DNA from: Actinomycetota bacterium | Lineage (GTDB): Bacteria > Actinomycetota > Actinomycetes > S36-B12 | Direction: 5' to 3' | Length of the DNA: 5,139 nucleotides | NCBI GenBank assembly: GCA_009700485.1 | Contig: WLLZ01000131.1 | Location: forward strand, 1-5,139 | In this document: positions 1-5,139 of the stretch, in pieces | How the letters are laid out: each line of letters starts with the position of its first letter | Numbering within the stretch: position 1 is the first letter of the stretch | The notes under the pieces: generated by a model | The model's input: only the letters and a program-made list of their open reading frames with translations | Database searches by the model: none | Told to the model about the DNA's origin: nothing | Position numbers and translations under genes: made by a program

Positions 1-1
1 C

Positions 2-1312
2 GCACTAGCGGGCACCGGCTACGCCAAGCAAGGTTGGGCAACAGCTGAAGGTGTCGAATCAGGTGAGAACCTGCTGAAGTACATCAACGCCGGTGCGATC
101 AAGGGCGTTAAGAAGACAATGGTGTGGGGTGAATCCCTTGGTGGACTCATCGCTCAAACAATTGCCGAGCGCAATCCGGGCAAGATCGCCGGGTCTCTCC
201 CGACGTGCGCACCCCTTGCCGGCCCGGAGCAGGCGTTCTCGGGCGCGATGACCGTCATGTACACCTGGAAGACCCTGATCGCTCCGACCCTTCGGGTCGC
301 GAACTACCAGAGTTACACCCAGGCGCTATCTGACCTCGGCACCGTGCTGACCACCCTCGGCGGCGTTGCCGCCGGCACGGTCAGTACTTCAGCGGTTGGC
401 TACCCGGTCGCTCAGGCAAACCTGCTAGCTGGGTTGATGGCCGGCCTACCAACGAAGTCCACGGTTTATGACGGCCAAACCGTTAACCCAGCCTACGCGA
501 CCTTGGGTACCTTGGCCGCTGTGGTTGGTGGCTACTCGCCAGCATCTGCCGGGGCAAACAGCGCCGCTGCAATGCTGCAAAACGTGGGTGGGGCTGCCGC
601 ACTTGGCATCCTAGGCAGGTACGAACTCGAACAGCGTGCTCGCGCCATCGCCAGCATCCCGGCGACCACCACGGCCAACTTCAATGACAATATCAATGTG
701 TCGTACACCAACCTGCTTTCGTCCGAGCAGCGCGGTGAGTTCGGCGACACGTTGAATGCGTCGACCGTGATGCCGAACCTATTAAATGCGATGCTCGCGA
801 AGCTGGATGTATCGAAGGGTGATGCAACCGTACGCTTTGGTGCAAATGCGGCAGCGGTCGCGGCAGTCCGCGCACTGCCGGCGGCAAAGGGTGTCTACTC
901 TGTGCCCACTCTGTTGATCTCGACGACCTACGACTCAATCGTGGCCGCCGGCAACACCAGTGAGTTCTACGCCAAGCTCGCCAAGAGCGGTGCGAAGAGC
1001 AAGCTGCTGAAGATCGCGCAGTACTACACGGTTCCATCACCTGATGGCTACACCAAGTTCGCAGCAGGCGGTAAATCACCTGATGCGGCTGCCTCTGCAG
1101 CGGCAAACACCTCCGGTGTTGGTCATTGCACGTTCTTTGGGATCGCTGGAGGCGCTCAAATAACCAACGCCGTCAGCACACTCAATGCGATGGTGAATGC
1201 AAAGACCGCCTCGGCCCTGAAGAAGGCCAAGGCGATCGAGTACGCCACCGCCGGTGTTAATAACGACGGCCAGTACGAACCGGATGCCCTGAAGCGTCCG
1301 AACGCAAAATAG
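2..1312 (+). CDS. Alpha/beta-hydrolase family protein, 5'-truncated
   Basis: This reading frame is open from the window's first bases to TAG at 1310-1312, giving 436 residues of a protein whose start lies upstream. The nucleophile elbow G-E-S-L-G-G is near fragment residues 43-48 (Ser codon 134-136), preceded by a GYAKQGWA stretch typical of the region before the elbow. An acid candidate is Asp in TTYDS (codon 932-934), and the catalytic His candidate is in GVGHCTFFG (codon 1124-1126). The order Ser-Asp-His fits the alpha/beta-hydrolase fold. About 266 residues separate Ser and Asp, far more than in a minimal hydrolase, so a large Ala/Gly-rich cap or lid domain is inserted. Composition (Ala, Thr, Asn, Ser rich) suggests an exported enzyme, but the signal-peptide region is not in the window. 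The substrate cannot be told; an esterase, lipase or peptidase are all possible. The fold is fairly sure, the specific function unknown. Confidence 0.8.
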   Translation, partial: ALAGTGYAKQGWATAEGVESGENLLKYINAGAIKGVKKTMVWGESLGGLIAQTIAERNPGKIAGSLPTCAPLAGPEQAFSGAMTVMYTWKTLIAPTLRVANYQSYTQALSDLGTVLTTLGGVAAGTVSTSAVGYPVAQANLLAGLMAGLPTKSTVYDGQTVNPAYATLGTLAAVVGGYSPASAGANSAAAMLQNVGGAAALGILGRYELEQRARAIASIPATTTANFNDNINVSYTNLLSSEQRGEFGDTLNASTVMPNLLNAMLAKLDVSKGDATVRFGANAAAVAAVRALPAAKGVYSVPTLLISTTYDSIVAAGNTSEFYAKLAKSGAKSKLLKIAQYYTVPSPDGYTKFAAGGKSPDAAASAAANTSGVGHCTFFGIAGGAQITNAVSTLNAMVNAKTASALKKAKAIEYATAGVNNDGQYEPDALKRPNAK

Positions 1313-1325
1313 CGCTGAGGTAGGG

Positions 1326-1362
1326 AAGCGGGGCGGGTGGGCAACCACCCGCCCCGCTTTTT
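1326..1362 (+). terminator. Intrinsic (rho-independent) terminator after the hydrolase gene
   Basis: A perfect 15-bp GC-rich stem (1326-1340 pairing with 1345-1359) closes a GCAA loop, which is a GNRA-type tetraloop. The 3' arm runs into five T residues (1358-1362). It begins 14 bases after the hydrolase stop codon. The reverse strand has no T run after the stem, so it acts in the + direction only. It separates the hydrolase transcript from the molybdate operon. Confidence 0.93.
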
Positions 1363-1375
1363 CGTAGTATTTGTA

Positions 1376-1404
1376 TTTTATTAACCGCCAATATGGGATA
1401 TATT
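1376..1404 (+). promoter_or_regulatory. Candidate promoter of the molybdate operon
   Basis: This is an AT-rich stretch between the terminator and the regulator gene. A -10-like hexamer TATATT lies at 1399-1404. With 17-bp spacing the -35 position (1376-1381) reads TTTTAT, a poor match to TTGACA, so an activator or an extended -10 may matter. The expected transcript start is about 1410-1413, at or next to the ATG at 1413. No Shine-Dalgarno sequence precedes that ATG (the bases are CCTTTTTT), so a leaderless or nearly leaderless mRNA is likely, as is common in actinobacteria. Inferred from sequence only. Confidence 0.45.
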
Positions 1405-1406
1405 CC
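1390..1406 (+). promoter_or_regulatory. Candidate operator palindrome overlapping the -10 box
   Basis: Two overlapping symmetries are visible. AATAT-5 bases-ATATT (1390-1394 and 1400-1404) is a perfect inverted repeat, and GGGATATATTCC (1395-1406) is a 12-base palindrome with one mismatched pair. Both cover the proposed -10 hexamer, where a bound dimer would block RNA polymerase. The adjacent HTH-Mop regulator is the natural candidate ligand. AT-rich sequences form short palindromes by chance, so this is a hypothesis. Confidence 0.3.
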
Positions 1407-1412
1407 TTTTTT

Positions 1413-1808
1413 ATGACGCAATTACGGATTTCCGAAGCCGCGGAGCTGCTCACCGTCAGCGACGACACCGTTCGCCGCTGGATCGACACCGGCCGGCTCG
1501 AAGCCACCGCTGGCACAAGTGGGCCAATGACCGTCGAAGGCGCCGCGGTGGCCGCCCTGATGGCGCAGGCGTCCCCGCGACTACCCGCCCCAGTACCGAC
1601 TTCAGCTCGCAACCGTTTCGCTGGCATCGTCACGCGCGTTGAGCGCGATGGGGTGATGGCCTTGGTCGAGATTCAGGCCGGCCCGCACCGGGTTGTTTCA
1701 CTAATGAGCCGCGAGGCCGCCGATGAGCTTGGGCTTGAGCCAGGGGTACGCGCCGCCGCGAGTATCAAGGCCACCAATGTCGTTGTCGAGCTGGATGAAT
1801 CACCATGA
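1413..1808 (+). CDS. HTH-Mop (TOBE) molybdate-responsive regulator
   Basis: This 131-residue protein has two parts. Residues 4-31 form a MerR/excisionase-type helix-turn-helix (ISEAAELLTVSDDTVRRWID, then TGRLEA). Residues 63-127 form one Mop/TOBE domain: SARNRFAGIV at its start, the ELGLEPG turn, and SIKATNVVVEL at its end. Mop domains bind molybdate or tungstate in the cytoplasm, so this is probably a one-component oxyanion sensor. It does a job like that of ModE but has a different HTH and a single Mop domain. ATG at 1413 is preferred over an upstream TTG at 1371, because the extra 14 residues (YFINRQYG...) are unlike the family and fall in the promoter region. It is first in the operon, and its TGA overlaps the modA ATG by four bases, which suggests coupled translation and autoregulation. 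It could instead be a Mop storage protein with a vestigial HTH, but the HTH looks intact. Confidence 0.85.
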   Translation: MTQLRISEAAELLTVSDDTVRRWIDTGRLEATAGTSGPMTVEGAAVAALMAQASPRLPAPVPTSARNRFAGIVTRVERDGVMALVEIQAGPHRVVSLMSREAADELGLEPGVRAAASIKATNVVVELDESP

Positions 1809-2611
1809 AGCTCGCGGGCTATTTAAGTGTTGCTGTTGCCGGCACGCTGATTGCACTCGGCGGTGCCCCGCCCGCCGGTGCCGCCATTTCGAAAACAGCT
1901 GACAACACCGCAAGTCCGGCGGCTTTCGAAGCCCCTAGCGGCGCCATCACCATATCCGCCGCTGACTCATTAATCGATGTGCTTCCGGTAATAGCAGCCG
2001 CTTTCACAAAGCGGTTTCCCAAAGTCACGGTCAAGTTCAACTTCGGTGGTAGCTCGGCTCTCGTTGCGCAACTAAATGCCGGTGCTCCCGTCGATATCCT
2101 CGCAACGGCATCAGAGCTCACCATGGCCAACGCGGTTTCCGCCGGTACCGTGATTAATCCACTCAAGTTCGCCAAGAACACCATGGCAATCGCCATGCCG
2201 GCTGGCAATCCAGCTAATGTCACGGCACTCGCCGATCTCGCTCGACCAGGGGTTCTTGTCGCAATATGCGACGTACTGGTGCCATGCGGGGCCGCGGCCC
2301 GCGATCTTTTCAAGAATGCCAATATCACCGTCACTCCGGTCACCCGCGAGCTTGATGTGCGAATGGTTCTCAGCAAAGTAATTGCTGATGAGGTCGATGC
2401 CGGCATCGTTTACGTCACCGACATTCAGTGGGCCGGATCCAAGGTCACCTCAGCCGCTATACCCTCAGCACTCAATGTAGTTACCAGTTACCCGGTCGCG
2501 GCAGTCAAGGCTTCAGCAAATCCCACGGCGGCAAAAGCTTTCGCCGATTACCTGCACTACTCATTTAGCGCCCAGTGGATACTTCAAGCTTATGGGTTCA
2601 TGAGGCCGTGA
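1805..2611 (+). CDS. modA: Molybdate ABC transporter substrate-binding protein ModA
   Basis: This 268-residue exported protein captures molybdate (possibly tungstate) and delivers it to ModB. The N-terminus is a signal peptide: Lys2, a hydrophobic core at about residues 3-20, and a likely signal peptidase I site near AGA-A (residues 24-27). There is no cysteine in or near the signal region, so no lipobox. The mature domain begins near residue 47. ModA hallmarks are AADSLIDVLP (Ser55), FNFGGSSALVAQL (Ser83/Ser84), GAPVDILATAS, the oxyanion loop CDVLVPCG (residues 155-162), DAGIVYVTD (Tyr203) and a C-terminal AQWILQAYGF. Cys155 and Cys161 flank the loop and could form a disulfide outside the cell. 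The ATG overlaps the regulator stop as ATGA, and the modB start overlaps its own stop as GTGA. Identity as ModA is secure; the molybdate versus tungstate preference is not readable. Confidence 0.95.
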   Translation: MKLAGYLSVAVAGTLIALGGAPPAGAAISKTADNTASPAAFEAPSGAITISAADSLIDVLPVIAAAFTKRFPKVTVKFNFGGSSALVAQLNAGAPVDILATASELTMANAVSAGTVINPLKFAKNTMAIAMPAGNPANVTALADLARPGVLVAICDVLVPCGAAARDLFKNANITVTPVTRELDVRMVLSKVIADEVDAGIVYVTDIQWAGSKVTSAAIPSALNVVTSYPVAAVKASANPTAAKAFADYLHYSFSAQWILQAYGFMRP

Positions 2612-3411
2612 ATAGGAGCCAACCAACTTCACAGCGGCCGCTATTTCTCTTGATTCCGGGCCTAGTAGCGATTGCTTTCCTCGTTATACCGTTGGTCGGG
2701 CTACTCGCCGAAGCACCGTGGGGCTCATTCGGGTCCATCCTCACCTCCCAGGTCGCCCTTGAAGCATTGCGCATCTCGTTGATCACCTCGATTGCGGCCA
2801 CCGCAATCGCCATCGTGATAGGCACCCCGCTGGCCTGGCTGCTCGCGCGGGAAATACTTCCCGGTACCCGGGTGCTACGCGCATTGGTGATCGTGCCGCT
2901 GCTATTGCCACCGGTTGTTTCCGGTGTCATCTTGTTGACAGCCTTTGGCCGGCGCGGGCTGGTGGGCCAATGGCTCTACTCCGGCCTGGGTATCCAATTG
3001 CCATTCAGCACGGCCGGAGTCGTTATAGCCGCGACATTTGTTGCGATGCCCTTCTTGATCATCACCATGGAGGGCGCATTTAGGTCCTTGGACGGCCGCT
3101 TCGAGGACGCCGCGTCGACTTTGGGGGCATCGCAGTGGACCATTTTCCGGCGCATCACCTTGCCAATGGTGGGCCCGTCGCTGGTGGCCGGTGCGGTCCT
3201 TTGCTGGGCCCGGGCACTTGGTGAATTCGGTGCCACCATCACCTTTGCTGGCAACTTCCCTGGGGTCACCCAATCAATGCCACTGGCTGTCTACCAAGCC
3301 CTCGAGACTGATAGGTCGACCGCCATTGCTTTGAGCCTGGTGATGCTAACTGTTTGCATAGTGGTGCTGGTTGCGCTGCGGGGCCGCTACCTTAGGCCGG
3401 GGTCCTCATGA
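2608..3411 (+). CDS. modB: Molybdate ABC transporter permease ModB
   Basis: This 267-residue integral membrane protein forms, as a dimer, the oxyanion channel. Hydrophobic segments lie at about residues 11-33, 52-80, 88-112, 133-155, 189-213 and 238-257. The EAA loop that contacts the ATPase is at residues 166-185 (EDAASTLGASQWTIFRRITL), followed by the typical ModB stretch RALGEFGATITFAGN. The start is set at GTG 2608, which gives a GTGA overlap with the modA stop like the other junctions of this operon. An in-frame GTG at 2575 would add 11 residues and overlap modA by 37 bases, which is less likely. No good Shine-Dalgarno spacing is seen for either start, so coupling to modA translation is inferred. 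Its stop overlaps the modC ATG. Some relatives carry fused permease-ATPase versions; here they are separate. Confidence 0.94.
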   Translation: MNRSQPTSQRPLFLLIPGLVAIAFLVIPLVGLLAEAPWGSFGSILTSQVALEALRISLITSIAATAIAIVIGTPLAWLLAREILPGTRVLRALVIVPLLLPPVVSGVILLTAFGRRGLVGQWLYSGLGIQLPFSTAGVVIAATFVAMPFLIITMEGAFRSLDGRFEDAASTLGASQWTIFRRITLPMVGPSLVAGAVLCWARALGEFGATITFAGNFPGVTQSMPLAVYQALETDRSTAIALSLVMLTVCIVVLVALRGRYLRPGSS

Positions 3412-4484
3412 GCGTTACTGCCAACTTCACTTCGCATCGAGGTGAGTTCACCCTAAAGTTCAAAGCAGAGTTCGAACCCGGCAGCGTAATTGCGATACTC
3501 GGACCAAATGGTGCCGGTAAATCCACCTTACTGAGAACCATCGCCGGCTTAAGCGCGGTTGATACTGGCTCTATCACGATTAACTCTGTGACCGTTGACG
3601 ATGCTAAAAAAGTCTTTCTACGTCCACCGGCCAGATCGGTTGGATATGTCTTTCAGGACTACGCAATATTTCCGCACCTGACCGTCTTGGCAAATGTTGC
3701 CTTCGGCCCCAGATCACGCGGAAGTGGCCGTAAGGCCGCCGATCAACTTGCCAACGAAGTGTTGACCCAACTCGGAATCAATGATCTCGCCGAACGCAGG
3801 CCGGCTTCACTCTCAGGTGGTCAAGCGCAACGTGTCGCCCTGGCACGGGCTTTAGTAACTAGACCTGATGTGCTGCTGCTCGATGAACCTCTTGCGGCCC
3901 TCGACATTCAAACCCGATCCAAGATCCGCATCGAACTGGCTCAGCAGCTATCAACCTTTGCTGGATGCACTGTATTTGTAACCCATGACCCACTTGATGC
4001 GATGCTGCTGGCTGATCGAGTCATAGTGTTGGAAAGCGGCGTCGTCGTGCAAGATGCAACTCCGGCTGAGATAGCCCGGCGCCCTGCCACCCCTTATGCG
4101 GCAGCACTGATCGGCGTCACCTTGCTGCGCGGCAATACCCGGAGTGGTGAATTAACTCTTGATGACGGAGGGGTTTTGCACACGGCCGATATTGATGCAG
4201 CCGGTCCGGTGCTTGCCGTGATTCGCCCCGAGTCGGTTTCGGTGCACCGCGTGCAGCCAGAAGGTAGTCCGCGCAATGTCTGGCCCGGCACCATCATGGC
4301 CCTGGAAGCCTCACATGATCGGGTGCGGGTGCAAATTGCTGGCCCGCCAGATGTTGTCGCCGCCGTCACCCCCGGCGCCGTCACCGAACTTGGTCTGGCA
4401 CCCGGTACCCGAGTCTGGGTCAGCGTCAAAGCCGTTGACCTGGACGTTTACCCAACCCACCCCGATCCAACAGGCGCGCGCTAA
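3408..4484 (+). CDS. modC: Molybdate ABC transporter ATPase ModC
   Basis: This 358-residue cytoplasmic ATPase drives molybdate import. All nucleotide-binding motifs are intact: Walker A GPNGAGKST (residues 32-40), Q-loop Gln83 in YVFQDYAIFPHLTV, signature LSGGQ (135-139), Walker B LLLDEP (155-161) with Glu160, the D-loop ALD, and switch His193 in VTHD. After a linker, residues about 286-347 form a Mop/TOBE domain (SPRNVWPGTI, ELGLAPG, VSVKA). This resembles the Mop domain of the regulator at the head of the operon and may bind oxyanion to inhibit transport. The length matches the ModC family. The ATG overlaps the modB stop as ATGA, and a GGCCGGGG stretch at 3395-3402 sits five bases upstream as a plausible ribosome site. 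It ends with TAA at 4482-4484, in the same frame as the following ung. Confidence 0.95.
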   Translation: MSVTANFTSHRGEFTLKFKAEFEPGSVIAILGPNGAGKSTLLRTIAGLSAVDTGSITINSVTVDDAKKVFLRPPARSVGYVFQDYAIFPHLTVLANVAFGPRSRGSGRKAADQLANEVLTQLGINDLAERRPASLSGGQAQRVALARALVTRPDVLLLDEPLAALDIQTRSKIRIELAQQLSTFAGCTVFVTHDPLDAMLLADRVIVLESGVVVQDATPAEIARRPATPYAAALIGVTLLRGNTRSGELTLDDGGVLHTADIDAAGPVLAVIRPESVSVHRVQPEGSPRNVWPGTIMALEASHDRVRVQIAGPPDVVAAVTPGAVTELGLAPGTRVWVSVKAVDLDVYPTHPDPTGAR

Positions 4485-4517
4485 ATTACCGGCGGGGCAA
4501 AACCGCTAAGTGAGTTG

Positions 4518-5139
4518 GTGCATCCCACGTGGGTTGAAGCACTTTCCGGCCAAGCGGACACCATCACCGCTATTGGTGAATTTCTGCGTGCCGAGACTGC
4601 GGGTGGGCGCCCCTGGCTACCAGCCGGTGACCAAATTTTGCGGGCATTCGCGCAACCACTACCCGATGTGCGAGTGCTGATCGTTGGCCAAGATCCCTAC
4701 CCCACCCCGGGGCACCCGATCGGGCTCTCGTTTGCGGTCGCACCAGATGTTCGGCCACTACCGCGCAGTTTGCAGAATATTTTCAAGGAGTTGGCCAGCG
4801 ATCTGGGCGTGGCCACCCCGCCTCATGGCGACCTGTCAGGGTGGACGAAACAAGGAGTGCTGCTACTTAACCGAGTGCTCACCGTGCAGGCCGGTGAACC
4901 TGGCAGCCACCGGGGCATCGGCTGGGAGCAAGTGACCGACGCCGCGATCAAAGCTCTCGTTGATCGCGATGATCAGCCCCTTGTCGCAATTTTATGGGGC
5001 AAGGATGCCCAGTCACTCGCGCCTGCATTACCCGATGTGCCGATCATCGCGAGCGCGCATCCGAGCCCGATGTCGGCCGACCGAGGATTCTTCGGCCGCG
5101 CATCCGAGCCCGATGTCGGCCGACCGAGGATTCTTCGGC
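4518..5139 (+). CDS. ung: Uracil-DNA glycosylase, family 1 (3' end disrupted and cut by the window)
   Basis: The product removes uracil from DNA, the first step of base excision repair. Family-1 motifs, numbered from GTG 4518: VGQDPYPTPGHPIGLSF with catalytic Asp59 and Tyr62, LLLNRVLTV with uracil-reading Asn118, and HPSPMSADRGFFG with His181. The sequence closely resembles mycobacterial Ung. The start is uncertain. GTG 4518 and TTG 4515 are the first usable codons after the modC stop, yet the codons just before them read PLSEL, which matches the mycobacterial N-terminus. The near-cognate ATT at 4485 is the only start-like codon that would include it. At 5097 a 43-bp tandem repeat shifts the frame, so the last genuine residue is Gly193 of GFFG. 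After that the frame reads RASEPDVGRPRILR, which is not Ung-like. Roughly the last 30 residues of a normal Ung are missing. It may be cotranscribed with modABC, since no terminator is visible between them. Confidence 0.9.
   Translation, partial: MHPTWVEALSGQADTITAIGEFLRAETAGGRPWLPAGDQILRAFAQPLPDVRVLIVGQDPYPTPGHPIGLSFAVAPDVRPLPRSLQNIFKELASDLGVATPPHGDLSGWTKQGVLLLNRVLTVQAGEPGSHRGIGWEQVTDAAIKALVDRDDQPLVAILWGKDAQSLAPALPDVPIIASAHPSPMSADRGFFGRASEPDVGRPRILR
5054..5139. repeat. Perfect 43-bp tandem duplication at the window edge
   Basis: Bases 5054-5096 are repeated without mismatch at 5097-5139. The second copy stops exactly at the last base of the window. The unit encodes the AHPSPMSADRGFFG region of Ung. 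43 is not a multiple of three, so the second copy is out of frame. CGCGC occurs at the start of each copy, giving short homology for slippage or for an assembly jump. A contig-end artefact is as likely as a true mutation. Confidence 0.95.

Noticed and set aside
1371..1412. TTG at 1371 as start of the regulator
   Set aside because: It would add 14 residues unlike the family, immediately after the terminator and across the likely promoter.
693..1633. Antisense open frames opposite the hydrolase and regulator genes
   Set aside because: They lie opposite well-supported genes, have Arg/Ser/His-rich compositions typical of shadow frames, and one crosses the terminator and promoter region.
1819..3273. 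Antisense open frames opposite modA and modB
   Set aside because: modA and modB have full family motifs on the + strand; the reverse frames show no domain and are explained by GC-rich codon bias.
4276..4509. + strand 77-residue frame bridging modC and ung
   Set aside because: It overlaps the conserved Mop domain of modC in another frame, and its translation shows no recognisable domain.
4485..4510. Terminator between modC and ung
   Set aside because: Only a 4-bp GCGG/CCGC stem with a loop of seven or more bases and no T run is visible.
4684..4935. + strand 83-residue frame inside ung
   Set aside because: It is out of frame with the unmistakable Ung motifs GQDPYP and LLLNRVLTV.
5054..5139. 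CRISPR or other repeat array
   Set aside because: There are only two directly abutting copies with no spacer, and the unit is plain ung coding sequence.

Overview
The window looks like actinobacterial chromosome from a monoderm, moderately GC-rich species. Three things suggest this. The uracil-DNA glycosylase closely resembles the mycobacterial type. The molybdate-binding protein has a cysteine-flanked VPCG loop that I associate with actinobacterial ModA. The first regulator gene has no visible Shine-Dalgarno sequence and may be leaderless. I cannot name a genus. All genes are on the + strand and both ends of the window cut genes.

Layout: (1) 2-1312 is the 3' part of a gene for an alpha/beta-hydrolase, probably exported, with a recognisable Ser-Asp-His triad. 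It ends at a strong intrinsic terminator (1326-1362). (2) 1364-1412 is a short AT-rich leader with a candidate -10 box and overlapping small palindromes. (3) 1413-4484 is a compact molybdate-uptake operon: an HTH-Mop/TOBE regulator, then modA (binding protein), modB (permease) and modC (ATPase with a C-terminal Mop/TOBE domain). Its three junctions are all 4-base start/stop overlaps (ATGA, GTGA, ATGA). (4) From about 4518 to the end lies ung, a family-1 uracil-DNA glycosylase, starting about 30 bases after modC with no evident terminator between them. Its 3' end is disrupted by a perfect 43-bp tandem duplication that finishes exactly at the window edge, which may well be a contig-end assembly artefact.

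How the genes work together: ModA captures molybdate (possibly also tungstate) outside the membrane, a ModB dimer forms the channel, and a ModC dimer powers import. The small HTH-Mop protein is the obvious candidate for sensing cytoplasmic oxyanion and controlling the operon, including its own gene. The hydrolase is transcriptionally insulated by the terminator and unrelated in function. Ung is DNA repair and probably only a downstream passenger.

I see no clearly new system. The core is a well-known transporter. The points worth a second look are the one-component regulator and its possible operator, a ModA without a lipobox cysteine, the ung start, and the duplication at the edge.
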